NCBI RefSeq assembly: GCF_001688725.2
Contig: NZ_CP015401.2
Span: 4,775,928 to 4,839,927 of the forward strand
Source of the DNA: Bacteroides caecimuris
GTDB lineage: Bacteria > Bacteroidota > Bacteroidia > Bacteroidales > Bacteroidaceae
Direction: 5' to 3'
Length of the DNA stretch: 64,000 nucleotides
Shown here: in pieces, positions 43,579-53,359 of the stretch
How the letters are laid out: the number at the start of each line of letters is the position of its first letter
Numbering within the stretch: position 1 is the stretch's first letter
Position numbers and translations under genes: made by a program
Notes under the pieces: model-generated
The model's input: the letters and a program-made list of their open reading frames with translations, nothing else
Told to the model about the DNA's origin: nothing
Database searches by the model: none

Positions 43579-45144
43579 ATGGATACTACTTTTAGAATAT
43601 ATCCGATAGGGATACAGAATTTTGAAGACTTACGCAATAATAACAACGTTTATGTAGATAAGACGGAGTTGATTTATCGTTTGGCTAATACCAATAAAGT
43701 TTATTTTTTGAGTCGTCCCCGTCGTTTTGGAAAAAGTTTGTTGGTGTCCACTCTTGATGCTTATTTTAGGGGGAAGAAGGAATTGTTTCAAGGTTTGGCA
43801 ATGGAGCGTTTGGAGAAAGAATGGAATGTCTATCCGGTGTTGCACCTTGATTTCAGTATGACAAAGTACACAGCACTTTCCGACCTTTTGGGACAGTTGA
43901 ATCTGAACCTATACGATTGGGAAAAACTCTATGGAAAGGAAGAAGTAGAAGGTACGCCGGCGGAACGTTTCCGGGGAGTGATTCGTCGTGCTTATGAACA
44001 GACGGGTAAACCGGTAGTAGTACTTATCGACGAATATGATGCTCCTTTATTAGACAGTAACCATTTGCCGGAACTGCAAAATGAACTTCGAGAAGAAATG
44101 CGGAAATTCTTCAGTCCCTTGAAAGCGCAAGGAGAATATCTTCGTTTCCTTTTCCTGACAGGTATTAGCAAATTCAGTCAAATGAGCATTTTCAGTGAAC
44201 TGAATAATTTGCAGAATATCAGCATGAGAGATGATTATAGTGCTATCTGTGGTATAACCGAACAGGAGTTGCGTACACAATTGAAAACTGATATTGAAAT
44301 GATGGCGCAAGCTAATAATGAAACGTATGAGGAGGCCTGTACACATTTGAAACAGCAATATGACGGATATCATTTTAGCGAGAACTGCGAAGATATTTAC
44401 AATCCATTTAGTTTGTTCAATGCATTTGCACAGAAAAGATATGCCAATTTCTGGTTTTCTACCGGGACGCCTACTTTTTTAATTAATATATTGCAGCAGA
44501 GTAATTTTGACATTCGCGAATTGGATGGTGCAACAGCTACTGCAGAGCAGTTTGATGCACCGACGAATGTTATTACCGATCCTCTTCCTGTGCTTTATCA
44601 GAGCGGCTATCTTACCATCAAGGAATATGATCCGGAGTTCCAACTCTACACATTGGCTTATCCTAACAAAGAAGTGCGGAAAGGATTCATAGAATCTCTT
44701 ATGCCCGCTTATGTGCATTTACCTGCTCGTGAGAATACATTTTATGTAGTCTCTTTTATCAAGGATTTGCGTGCCGGAAAACTGACCGAATGTCTGGAGA
44801 GAATCAGGTCTTTCTTTGCTTCTATTCCCAATGATTTGGAAAATAAGCAGGAAAAACATTATCAGACAATTTTCTATTTGTTGTTCCGTTTGATGGGGCA
44901 GTATGTAGATACAGAGGTGAAAAGTGCAATCGGACGGGCGGACGTAGTAGTAAAGATGCAAGATGCCATTTATGTCTTTGAATTTAAGGTAGATGGAACT
45001 CCGGAGGAAGCACTGGAGCAAATAAATAGTAAGGGGTATGCTATTCCTTATCAGTCTGATCATCGGAAAGTTGTAAAAATAGGAGTTAACTTCGATAGTG
45101 CGACAAGAAGTATCGGTGATTGGAAAATTGTAGAGATAGATTAA
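43579..45144 (+). CDS. AAA-ATPase-like/PD-(D/E)XK nuclease superfamily protein (DUF1703 type)
   Basis: A 521-residue protein of a family greatly expanded in Bacteroides. The N-terminal AAA_ATPase-like domain has the family start (YPIGIQNFEDLR, YVDKTELIYRL), a P-loop variant in SRPRRFGKSLLVST, and Walker B in VVVLIDEYDAPLL. The C-terminus carries a PD-(D/E)XK fold: IGRADVVVKMQDAIYVFEFK gives the Asp and Glu-x-Lys residues. The length is normal. Its role is unknown; mobile, defence and regulatory functions have been suggested for the group. It stands alone and begins 165 bp after the repeat array. Confidence 0.85.
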   Translation: MDTTFRIYPIGIQNFEDLRNNNNVYVDKTELIYRLANTNKVYFLSRPRRFGKSLLVSTLDAYFRGKKELFQGLAMERLEKEWNVYPVLHLDFSMTKYTALSDLLGQLNLNLYDWEKLYGKEEVEGTPAERFRGVIRRAYEQTGKPVVVLIDEYDAPLLDSNHLPELQNELREEMRKFFSPLKAQGEYLRFLFLTGISKFSQMSIFSELNNLQNISMRDDYSAICGITEQELRTQLKTDIEMMAQANNETYEEACTHLKQQYDGYHFSENCEDIYNPFSLFNAFAQKRYANFWFSTGTPTFLINILQQSNFDIRELDGATATAEQFDAPTNVITDPLPVLYQSGYLTIKEYDPEFQLYTLAYPNKEVRKGFIESLMPAYVHLPARENTFYVVSFIKDLRAGKLTECLERIRSFFASIPNDLENKQEKHYQTIFYLLFRLMGQYVDTEVKSAIGRADVVVKMQDAIYVFEFKVDGTPEEALEQINSKGYAIPYQSDHRKVVKIGVNFDSATRSIGDWKIVEID

Positions 45145-45267
45145 GGAGTCACTGATACCGTTGAACAGAAATGTTTAAAAATACTAGAAATATACTGTAG
45201 TAATGTTTTTTATCCATTCGTTTTATATTCTTAACTTCGAAAAAATCGTAAGCGCGGATAAATCAAC

Positions 45268-45275
45268 TACTTTTG
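45268..45275 (+). promoter_or_regulatory. Possible promoter -7 box for the outer-membrane protein gene
   Basis: TACTTTTG matches TAnnTTTG and lies 68 bp before the ATG at 45344. No clear -33 element was seen. Confidence 0.45.
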
Positions 45276-45343
45276 GCTCTCGAATTTACAACATTTTTGA
45301 ATTTCTTGCGTCTAATAAACCATAAACTAATATATTTCTAGTC

Positions 45344-47905
45344 ATGAAACATAGACTGTTACTACTAATTCTATTCGTATTCGTCGCCTCCGTGGCGGGG
45401 TGGGCACAAAAATCCACAGCTCCTTCTTATACAGTCAAAGGAGTACTTATTGATTCTTTAACACAAGAGGGAGAACCGTATGCTACCATCAAAATAGCAA
45501 AGAAAAATGCTCCGGATAAAGCAGTCAAGATGGCGGTGACTGGGGCGAATGGTAAATTTCAGGAGAAACTGAATGTCGCTGCGGGCAATTACATCATCAC
45601 CATTTCTTCGATTGGTAAAGCACCGATAGTAAAGGAATTTACTCTAAAACCGTCTGTGAAGGAGGTTGATTTGGGCACAATGATTTCTTCAGAAGCCAAT
45701 AACGTATTGAAAGGAGTGGAGGTAGTTGCACAAAAACCTTTGGTAAAGGTAGATGTGGATAAGATTGAATATAATATTGAAGATGATCCGGACTCAAAAT
45801 CGAACAGCATATTGGAGATGCTTCGGAAAGTGCCTTTGGTAACGGTGGATGGAGAAGACAATGTACAGGTGAACGGCAGTAGCAGTTTCAAGATACATGT
45901 GAATGGAAAGCCCAATAATATGATGAGCAATAATCCGAAGGAAGTGCTGAAAAGTATGCCGGCAAACACAATCAAATATATTGAGGTGATCACTTCACCG
46001 GGAGCTAAATATGATGCGGAAGGTATCGGAGGTATTCTGAATATCGTCACAGTAGGTTCCGGATTTGAAGGATACACGGCTACTTTCAGAGGGAATGTTA
46101 ACAACAATGGTGTGGGTGCCGGCACTTATGCAATGGTGAAACAGGGTAAGTTGACTGTTTCTGCCAACTACAACTATAATTATAATAATAGTCCGCGCAG
46201 CTATTCCGACAGTTACCGCGAAAATTATGAACCGGATAAGGAGAATGAAAAATATTTGGAATCGGAGAGTAGCTCCAAGTCGAAAGGAAATTTCCAGCAT
46301 GGCAATTTGGAAGCTAGTTACGAGATTGATACGTTGAGGCTACTGACAGTGGCTTTTGGAATGTATGGCAGTAATAATAAAAGTAACAGTGGCGGACATA
46401 CGATTATGCACGGAGCCGACCGTCAGGATTTTGCATACCGTTATAGAACCGACAATCGTGGAAAAGGATCATGGTATTCTATCAACGGAAATATAGACTA
46501 TCAGCGTGCTTCCCGAAAGAATAAAGAACGGATGATTACGCTTTCTTATAAAATCAATTCCCAACCCCAAACGAATGATTCGTATAATACTTATCTGGAC
46601 ATCGAGCCTGATGAGAATAAACTGGATATTATCAAAGAATTGTCATTAAAGAATTTCCATTCGGACGGAAAGACAAATACGATGGAGCATACTTTCCAGG
46701 TGGACTATACTACTCCGATTGGGAAACTGCATACAATTGAAACCGGTGCCAAATATATTTTCCGGCGTAACTCCAGTGATAATCGGTTTTATGAAGCCGA
46801 GGGAGCAAGTGAAAACTATGCATATAATGAAAATCGTAGTAGCGAGTACCGTCATTTGAATCATATTCTCTCTGCTTATGCCGGATATACGCTGAAATAC
46901 AAGGGATTTACTTTCAAACCGGGATTGCGTTATGAGCAAACTATACAAGAGGTGAAGTATCTGGTGGGGCCGGGCGAGAACTTCCATTCGAATTTTAGTG
47001 ATCTGGTTCCTTCCGTTTCGTTGGGGATAAAACTAGGAAAGACGCAGAATTTGCGTGGTGGATACAATATGCGCATCTGGCGTCCGGGTATCTGGAATTT
47101 GAATCCTTATTTCGATAATCAGAATCCGATGTTTATCAATCAGGGAAATCCGAACTTGAAGAGTGAGAAGAGTCATTCGTTCGACTTGTCTTACAGCAGT
47201 TTTACATCTAAATTCAACGTCAATCTTTCTTTGCGTCATTCTTTCAATAATAATGGAATTGAAAGAATCAGTCGCTTGATTACTGATAAAGACGGAGAAA
47301 TCTTTGAAGGGGGGCATAAAGCTCCCTACGGTGCGTTGTATAGCACATACGGTAATATCGGAAAGAGCAGGGAAACAGGATTGAATTTCTATTTGAACTG
47401 GAACGCTTCTCCTAAAACGAGAATTTACGTCAATGGACGTGGCAACTATAGCGATTTGCGGAGTCCTGCCCAAGAGTTGCATAATTATGGATGGAATGCT
47501 TCTGCGTTCTGCGGAGTTCAGCAAACTTTACCGGGGAAGATCCGCTTGAGCTTGAACGGAGGAGGAAGTACGCCCCGGATCAGTTTGCAGGGAAAAGGGT
47601 CAGGGTATAATTATTACAGTTTGGGATTGAGCCGTTCTTTCTTGAAAGAAGAACGTCTCTCTTTGAATGTTTTTTGCAATAATATTGTAGAAAAATACAG
47701 AACTTACAATAATCACACAGAAGGAGCTAACTTTATTTCGAAGAGTTCGAGCAAATACCCGAGCCGGTATTACGGTTTCAGTATCAGCTATCGGCTTGGA
47801 GAGTTGAAAGCCAGTGTGAAGAAAGCCGCACGAAGCATCGACAATGACGATGTGAAAGGTGGCGGCGGAGGAGGCGGAAACACCGGTGGTGGAGGTGGTC
47901 AGTAG
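45344..47905 (+). CDS. TonB-receptor-like outer membrane beta-barrel protein
   Basis: An 853-residue protein with a signal peptide ending near GWAQ. Residues 28-115 form a carboxypeptidase regulatory-like domain (VKGVLIDSLTQEGEPYATIK). A plug follows (ILEMLRKVPLVTVDGEDNVQ, KYDAEGIGGILNIVT), then a long barrel of the outer membrane beta-barrel family (OMP_b-brl_3) common in Bacteroidetes. The C-terminus is odd: after the last strand (YYGFSISYRLG) a charged segment leads to a Gly-rich tail (GGGGGGGNTGGGGGQ), so it does not end in the usual aromatic residue. Substrate is unknown. It converges with the GH144-like gene, 27 bp apart. Confidence 0.8.
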   Translation: MKHRLLLLILFVFVASVAGWAQKSTAPSYTVKGVLIDSLTQEGEPYATIKIAKKNAPDKAVKMAVTGANGKFQEKLNVAAGNYIITISSIGKAPIVKEFTLKPSVKEVDLGTMISSEANNVLKGVEVVAQKPLVKVDVDKIEYNIEDDPDSKSNSILEMLRKVPLVTVDGEDNVQVNGSSSFKIHVNGKPNNMMSNNPKEVLKSMPANTIKYIEVITSPGAKYDAEGIGGILNIVTVGSGFEGYTATFRGNVNNNGVGAGTYAMVKQGKLTVSANYNYNYNNSPRSYSDSYRENYEPDKENEKYLESESSSKSKGNFQHGNLEASYEIDTLRLLTVAFGMYGSNNKSNSGGHTIMHGADRQDFAYRYRTDNRGKGSWYSINGNIDYQRASRKNKERMITLSYKINSQPQTNDSYNTYLDIEPDENKLDIIKELSLKNFHSDGKTNTMEHTFQVDYTTPIGKLHTIETGAKYIFRRNSSDNRFYEAEGASENYAYNENRSSEYRHLNHILSAYAGYTLKYKGFTFKPGLRYEQTIQEVKYLVGPGENFHSNFSDLVPSVSLGIKLGKTQNLRGGYNMRIWRPGIWNLNPYFDNQNPMFINQGNPNLKSEKSHSFDLSYSSFTSKFNVNLSLRHSFNNNGIERISRLITDKDGEIFEGGHKAPYGALYSTYGNIGKSRETGLNFYLNWNASPKTRIYVNGRGNYSDLRSPAQELHNYGWNASAFCGVQQTLPGKIRLSLNGGGSTPRISLQGKGSGYNYYSLGLSRSFLKEERLSLNVFCNNIVEKYRTYNNHTEGANFISKSSSKYPSRYYGFSISYRLGELKASVKKAARSIDNDDVKGGGGGGGNTGGGGGQ

Positions 47906-47932
47906 ATCACTTCCGCACACCGAGATTCCCTC

Positions 47933-49342
47933 TTATTCCTGTCTCACGTCTTGCTTGTTGGTGTTAAAGCCCAGTTTGGTCAGTCCGGCCTGTACGTCGG
48001 GATGGCTCATGAAGAGTTTCCACAATAATCCGCTCCGGTAGTTTTCGATCATGACAGCAATAGGACCTTGGTCGATGGCCAGATAACGTTGCGGATACCA
48101 ATTGTCCGTTTCGCTGAAAGCATCGTAGAATCCGAAAGGACCGAACACTTTATCTCCCATACCATACAGATGGCGCATTACCTGCATGGAATATTCCGGT
48201 GTATAGACAATGGATGAAAGTGCGGCGGTAGGGGAGATCACTCCTTTGTCCTCCTGCTCATTGGGCGAATGAGCTGCATATCCATCGACGGAGTAGCTGG
48301 CGGTCAGTCCCCAACAATCCGGTCCGAAACCTTTGTAATGTTTAGGGTTGCGGATGCAGTAAGCACGGTTCACCAGTGTCAGGTTGCGCATTTCGTGGAA
48401 GTAGCTGGGGCAGTATTCATCTTTCAGTCCCACCGGATCAAGTCCGAGGAAAGAGTATTGAGCCCAGAAAAGCGGTCCGGCTTCGGTGCCCTGATAGCGG
48501 AGGTGCAACTCGATTCCTTCCACTTTATGCGGAGCAACGATGGCTCCGTTCTGTGCCCAACCGTCATGATAGACAGCCGCAGGTACTCCGTGTGTAGGAG
48601 AAGCGGCTGCAAGAATATACATAATCATACATTCGTTGTAGCCGTGTACAGGGAAATTCATTTCCCAGCCATACGTCGGACTCCAATGCCAGTAAAGAAC
48701 GTTTTGCCCGCCTTGCCGATACCAGTTCCAGTCGACATCCCGCCAAATCTGGTCGATACGTTGGGCGAGTGCTTTCTCTTTCTCGTTTCCGTTGACGTAG
48801 TATTGGTGCACGGCCAGCAGCCCTTGGATGAGGAAAGCGGTCTCTACCAGATCGCCCCCATTATCTTTCTGACCGAATGGTTTCACCTTGCCCGTATCAC
48901 CATACCACCAATGAGGGTAGGCTCCATGGAAACGGTCTGCTTTTTCGAGGAAAGAAACGATGCGTTCCATTCGTGCCAGTCCCTCCTCGCGGGTGACGTA
49001 ACCGCGGTCGATTCCCGCAAGGATAGCCATGATGCCGAAGCCGCTGCCACCGGAAGTGACTACGTTGGCATCGTTTTCTGGATAAACGCCGTCTACATGA
49101 TAACGTTCGGGAGCTAAGCCGCTATTCGGCTCGGCACCTTCCCAAAAATAAAGGAAAGTCCGTCGCTGGACGGTATCCATCAGGGCGTCGTCCGATAACG
49201 AGTCAGTGGCTGCGGAGAGGTTGTTGCTTTTGCTTTTCCCTTTACAGCTCTGGAAAGTCAGGGCAACGGCGGATAGAAATAGTAACATGAGCGGAAGTGC
49301 ACTCATTTCTATTATTCTTTTATATTTATCGTTCATAATCAA
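47933..49342 (-). CDS. GH144-like (glycoamylase family) lipoprotein, probable endo-beta-1,2-glucanase
   Basis: A 469-residue lipoprotein (lipobox FQSC, Cys33). The mature part is a single (alpha/alpha)6-type domain of the glycoamylase Pfam family: RRTFLYFWEGAEP, GGSGFGIMAILAGIDRGYV, GAYPHWWYGDTG, NGGDLVETAFLIQGLL, HGYNECMIMYILAAASP and WGLTASYSVDGY. Bacterial relatives were classified as GH144 endo-beta-1,2-glucanases. The adjacent GH3 gene (12 bp) fits a pathway in which this enzyme cuts beta-1,2-glucan to sophorooligosaccharides. An alternative start is the ATG two codons on (49336). The specific substrate is inference from family and context. Confidence 0.75.
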   Translation of the reverse strand: MIMNDKYKRIIEMSALPLMLLFLSAVALTFQSCKGKSKSNNLSAATDSLSDDALMDTVQRRTFLYFWEGAEPNSGLAPERYHVDGVYPENDANVVTSGGSGFGIMAILAGIDRGYVTREEGLARMERIVSFLEKADRFHGAYPHWWYGDTGKVKPFGQKDNGGDLVETAFLIQGLLAVHQYYVNGNEKEKALAQRIDQIWRDVDWNWYRQGGQNVLYWHWSPTYGWEMNFPVHGYNECMIMYILAAASPTHGVPAAVYHDGWAQNGAIVAPHKVEGIELHLRYQGTEAGPLFWAQYSFLGLDPVGLKDEYCPSYFHEMRNLTLVNRAYCIRNPKHYKGFGPDCWGLTASYSVDGYAAHSPNEQEDKGVISPTAALSSIVYTPEYSMQVMRHLYGMGDKVFGPFGFYDAFSETDNWYPQRYLAIDQGPIAVMIENYRSGLLWKLFMSHPDVQAGLTKLGFNTNKQDVRQE

Positions 49343-49354
49343 GGTGATGAAAGT

Positions 49355-51664
49355 TTAGTTTAACGTGAACTTCGCGGTTTTCACATCACGGCTGTTCGTA
49401 CCGATCATCACTTCAAAGTCGCCCGGTTCGGCAACTAGTTGCAAATCATAATTATAGTATCGAAGCATTTCCGGAGCAATCTTGAAACGGACAATCTTCA
49501 TTTCTCCCGGTTCGAGGAATATCTTTTGGAAACCTTTCAGTTCTTTGACGGGACGGGTACTGCTGCCCACAACGTCGCGGATATAAAGCTGTACCACTTC
49601 CGAGCCGGGCCATGTTCCGGTATTGGTAATCTCCACTGCCGCGGTCAACGAACCGTTCATGTTCATGGAAGAATGACTCAAGTCGATGTCACTGTAAGAG
49701 AACGTCGTATAAGAAAGGCCGTAACCGAACGGATAAAGCGGATCATTATCCACATCGAGATAGTTGCTGCGGAATTTCTCGAACCATTTGCCATCTTTCA
49801 ATGGGCGTCCGGTATTTTTGTGCGCATAATAAAGAGGTATCTGGCCGACATTCTTCGGGAAAGTCATGGTCAGTTTTCCACCCGGATTGACGTAACCGAA
49901 GAGGGCGTCACCAATGGCGTAAGCGGCTTCACTGCCTCCGAACCATACATTCAGAATGGCAGGTACATGCTCCTGTTCCCAATTCAGCGTAAGCGGACGT
50001 CCGGTGAATAACACCAGTACCACCGGTTTGCCTGTCTTTAAAAGCTCTTTCAACAGATTCTGCTGTACGTCGGGAATATTCAAGTCTGTACGACTGCTGC
50101 TTTCACCGCTCATTTCAGAAGATTCGCCTAGCGCTGCGATGATGATATCTGCCCGACGGGCTACGTTCAATGCTTCGTCCAGCAACTGCTGGTCGGTGCG
50201 GTTGTCACGGTTCAGGGAACGGCCGAACATCGTTGCCCGTTCTTCGTAACTTGCATCACTAATCAGGTTGCTTCCTTTAGCGTACATGATATTCGCTTTT
50301 CCGGCTGTCATCTCTTTCAATCCTTCTACCAAAGAAGGGCAACGGTCGAGCACAGCTGCTACGCTCCATGTACCCGGCATATTGCTACGGCTGTTTGCCA
50401 ACGGACCGATCACTGCAATATTTCCTTTAGGGTTGAAAGGCAACAACGGATTTCCGTTCGGATTACCGTCGGGACTGTCATTCTTTAGAAGAACGAAACT
50501 TTCTGCTGCAATTCTGCGGGCTGCATCACGATGCGCTTTGGTAAAGATGTCGCGTGCCGGACGTTTCGGATCGCAATATTTATAAGGATTATCAAACAAT
50601 CCCAGTTTATATTTGGCTTCCAGAATACGACGGCAAGCCGTATTCAATGTTTCCATAGAGACTTTTCCTTCCTGAACGGATTTCTTCAGTGTCCCTACAA
50701 AACCCTCGCTTACCATATTCATATCCACTCCGGCATTGATGGCACGGGCGGATACTGTCTGAAGATCACCGATACCGTGGTCGATCATTTCTGAAATGCC
50801 CGTATAATCAGTTACCACAAAACCGTTGAATCCCCACTGTCCGCGGAGAATATCCGTCATCAGCCATTTATTGGCAGTGGCCGGAATACCGTCTACTTCA
50901 TTAAAAGAAGCCATCACGCTGCCTACACCCGCTTCAACGGCTGCTTCATACGGCAGCATATAATCATTGAACATTCGTTGGCGGCTCATATCCACGGTGT
51001 TATGGTCGCGGCCGGCTTCGCCTGCCCCATATAACGCAAAGTGTTTTACGCAGGCCATGATTTCGTCATTCCGTTCCATATTTTTCCCCTGATAGCCGCG
51101 CACCATCGCTTCGGCAATCATGGCACCGAGAAACGGGTCTTCGCCACTACCTTCGGATACGCGTCCCCAACGAGGGTCACGTGAAATATCCACCATCGGG
51201 CTGAAAGTCCATGAGATTCCATCGGCACTTGCCTCTACGGCTGCAATGCGGGCAGACTCTTCAATGGCTGTCATGTCCCAGGTGCAAGACAAACCGAGTG
51301 GGATAGGGAACATCGTTTCGTATCCGTGAATAACGTCCATCCCGAACAATAACGGAATACCCAGCCGTGAATTTTCCACAGCCTGTTTCTGTACCTCACG
51401 TATCTTCTCTACTCCTTTCAGATTGAACAATCCTCCCACTTCGCCTTTCTTGATTTTTGCGGCGATGTCGCTGCTTTTAGCCTGTCCCGTAGTGATCTCT
51501 CCGGTGACAGGAAGGTTTAACTGTCCGATTTTTTCTTCCAGCGTCATTTTATTCATCAATACGTCGATGAAACGATCCATATCCTGTGGTGACTTTTGTG
51601 CCGACGCGGTTAGAAAACCTGCGGCAAACAACAGAATGGATAGACTTAACTTTTTGTATATCAT
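49355..51664 (-). CDS. GH3 beta-glucosidase, secreted
   Basis: The ATG at 51664 is chosen because it starts the signal peptide (MIYKKLSLSILLFAAGFLTA); a start ten codons earlier would add polar residues. The mature enzyme of about 745 residues has the GH3 TIM barrel (MTLEEKIGQLN, FGMDVIHGYETMFPIPLG, SPMVDISRDPRWGRVSEGSG, VKHFALYGAGEAGRD), the nucleophile Asp in FVVTDYTGIS, the second sandwich domain (GESSEMSGESSSRTDLNIP with the probable acid/base Glu) and a C-terminal FnIII-like domain. It removes glucose from oligosaccharide ends. Beside a GH144-like gene, sophorooligosaccharides are the best guess. Confidence 0.88.
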   Translation of the reverse strand: MIYKKLSLSILLFAAGFLTASAQKSPQDMDRFIDVLMNKMTLEEKIGQLNLPVTGEITTGQAKSSDIAAKIKKGEVGGLFNLKGVEKIREVQKQAVENSRLGIPLLFGMDVIHGYETMFPIPLGLSCTWDMTAIEESARIAAVEASADGISWTFSPMVDISRDPRWGRVSEGSGEDPFLGAMIAEAMVRGYQGKNMERNDEIMACVKHFALYGAGEAGRDHNTVDMSRQRMFNDYMLPYEAAVEAGVGSVMASFNEVDGIPATANKWLMTDILRGQWGFNGFVVTDYTGISEMIDHGIGDLQTVSARAINAGVDMNMVSEGFVGTLKKSVQEGKVSMETLNTACRRILEAKYKLGLFDNPYKYCDPKRPARDIFTKAHRDAARRIAAESFVLLKNDSPDGNPNGNPLLPFNPKGNIAVIGPLANSRSNMPGTWSVAAVLDRCPSLVEGLKEMTAGKANIMYAKGSNLISDASYEERATMFGRSLNRDNRTDQQLLDEALNVARRADIIIAALGESSEMSGESSSRTDLNIPDVQQNLLKELLKTGKPVVLVLFTGRPLTLNWEQEHVPAILNVWFGGSEAAYAIGDALFGYVNPGGKLTMTFPKNVGQIPLYYAHKNTGRPLKDGKWFEKFRSNYLDVDNDPLYPFGYGLSYTTFSYSDIDLSHSSMNMNGSLTAAVEITNTGTWPGSEVVQLYIRDVVGSSTRPVKELKGFQKIFLEPGEMKIVRFKIAPEMLRYYNYDLQLVAEPGDFEVMIGTNSRDVKTAKFTLN

Positions 51665-51719
51665 ATTATTATAGTTGATTTTATCTCTATTCATATAAAG
51701 TCCTCCTGATGCGTTGGAT

Positions 51720-51762
51720 GTTCGGCACCGAGGAGGACATTGTTCGGCACCGAGGAACTTTC
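51720..51762. repeat. 22-bp direct repeat pair between the susD-like and GH3 genes
   Basis: GTTCGGCACCGAGGA occurs at 51720 and again at 51742, exactly 22 bp apart. GTCCTCC just before (51700-51706) is complementary to GGAGGAC within the first unit, so a hairpin can form. It lies in the leader of the GH3 gene inside the operon. Confidence 0.75.
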
Positions 51763-53295
51763 TTATTGGTAGTCGGGGCTCTGTACTAACACTCCCTTAG
51801 ACTTGTCGATCTCTGTCTGCGGCAGTGGAAGCAGTGCGTTCTTGTCCTGATAATTGGTTTTACCGGCTGCGTGCAACACTTCTTTTGCAATGCCCCAACG
51901 AACGAGGTCGTAGAAGCGGTCGAATTCCAACCCTAATTCCACACGGCGTTCGTGGCGGATGGCCTCACGCAATTCTCCCTGATCGGTAGTCGTCACTTTT
52001 GGCAATATATTGCTATTGGTGCCTCTGGCGCGTGCGCGTACTTTTTCCAAATAGTCGATTGCTTCACCCGGAATACCTTTTTCATTAGCTGATTCGGCTC
52101 CCATCAGAAGTACATCTGCGTAGCGGATCAGACGAATGTTTACCCAATAACCTTTATTGGTATATTCTTTACGTAATGCCGGGTCGGTATAGGCTTTCTT
52201 ATTGAAGTAAGCACCCATTGCCGGGGAAACCGGAGACTCACCGTATGGTTCGTTGGTGTTTTCCGGAGTGATAGGCTCGCTGTCCGAGTGGCGGAAGTAG
52301 AGTAGGGTAGAGTTTTTGCGTGGATCACCCTGTTCGTATGCTTGCGCCATATACTCTGTTGCCATGTGCCATCCCCAGCCCAAGTCCCATTGACCTGCTC
52401 CGCGTACACCTTGTACTTCACAGAACTGGCTACCGATAACATCGCTTTGAGGAAGAGCGGCAGTAGCTGTACATTGCAACTCGAATATAGACCCTCCGTT
52501 ATTTTCACCATCATCCGTGAAAATCTCATTATACGGAGTCTTTAAGTTGTAGAGCCCCTTTTTGATGACATCGGTGGAGGCTGTGTACATATTGTTCCAG
52601 TCGTTGCGCATCATATAAGTACGTGCGTGTAAGGAACGGGCGGCTCCCCAAGTCAGTCGTCCGGTGTATTCGGTATTCCATGTTTCCGGCAATGACTCTT
52701 CTGCTGTTTTCAGGTCCTTGTCGATCTGTTCATAGATTTTATCAGCACTTGTCTTCGGGATATTGGCTTCTGAAGCATCGTTGATTTTATAAGTCACCAA
52801 AGGAACTTCGCCGAAAGCTCTTACCAGATTGAAGTAGCAATAAGCACGGAAGAAAGAGGCCTCTCCCTTATTGATGATGTCTTCAGTTTCTGTTTGTCCG
52901 GCTGTTTCTTTTGCTGCAATGGCATCAAGAATCTCATTACATTGGTAGATGATGGCATAATTCTGTCCCCAATAAGCACCCAGTAGGCCGTTGGTCGGTG
53001 TATACACAAAATCATCATACATTTCGGCTACATCAGAGCCATCGCTGGCAATACTTCCTTTTTCCGAATCTTCCGAACGGAAACAGTGGATGGCAAAAGC
53101 AGGAGGGCCGGCTGTGACATTATAGTTACGCATCATCGTATAGACATTATAAATCTTACCGTTGACCAGCGCGTTCGGATTATCATCTTCCGTGAACTGT
53201 CCTTGCGGACTACGATCCAGAAAGTCACTACAGCTGCCTAGAAATAATGTAGTTGAAGTAATAAGGGCTGCAAATATATATTTATTCAGTTTCAT
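51763..53295 (-). CDS. SusD/RagB family nutrient-binding lipoprotein
   Basis: A 510-residue lipoprotein (lipobox LGSC, Cys22) with the family pattern: SDFLDRSPQGQFTE after the anchor, TPR-like helices (EASFFRAYCYFNLVRAFGEV, a near-universal SusD signature), a variable glycan-binding middle, and IRLIRYADVLLMGAESANEK plus IRHERRVELGLEFDRFYDLV near the end. It pairs with the SusC-like receptor encoded 64 bp upstream to capture oligosaccharides at the cell surface. Here the ligand is probably a beta-1,2-glucan oligomer. Confidence 0.92.
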   Translation of the reverse strand: MKLNKYIFAALITSTTLFLGSCSDFLDRSPQGQFTEDDNPNALVNGKIYNVYTMMRNYNVTAGPPAFAIHCFRSEDSEKGSIASDGSDVAEMYDDFVYTPTNGLLGAYWGQNYAIIYQCNEILDAIAAKETAGQTETEDIINKGEASFFRAYCYFNLVRAFGEVPLVTYKINDASEANIPKTSADKIYEQIDKDLKTAEESLPETWNTEYTGRLTWGAARSLHARTYMMRNDWNNMYTASTDVIKKGLYNLKTPYNEIFTDDGENNGGSIFELQCTATAALPQSDVIGSQFCEVQGVRGAGQWDLGWGWHMATEYMAQAYEQGDPRKNSTLLYFRHSDSEPITPENTNEPYGESPVSPAMGAYFNKKAYTDPALRKEYTNKGYWVNIRLIRYADVLLMGAESANEKGIPGEAIDYLEKVRARARGTNSNILPKVTTTDQGELREAIRHERRVELGLEFDRFYDLVRWGIAKEVLHAAGKTNYQDKNALLPLPQTEIDKSKGVLVQSPDYQ

Positions 53296-53359
53296 ATAAT
53301 GATAGTTTTAAAGATTAAAGTTGTGTTCCGCATGGAAAACTGGCAGTGGCACCTTGCCA

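Noticed and set aside
43579-45144. Classification of the AAA/PD-(D/E)XK protein as part of a defence island
   Set aside because: It stands alone between a repeat array and an outer-membrane protein gene; the family is widespread and its role is not established.
48269-49117. Long open frame (282 codons) on the plus strand opposite the GH144-like gene
   Set aside because: The minus strand encodes a clear glycoside hydrolase with signal and family motifs over the same bases; the plus frame has no recognisable protein features.
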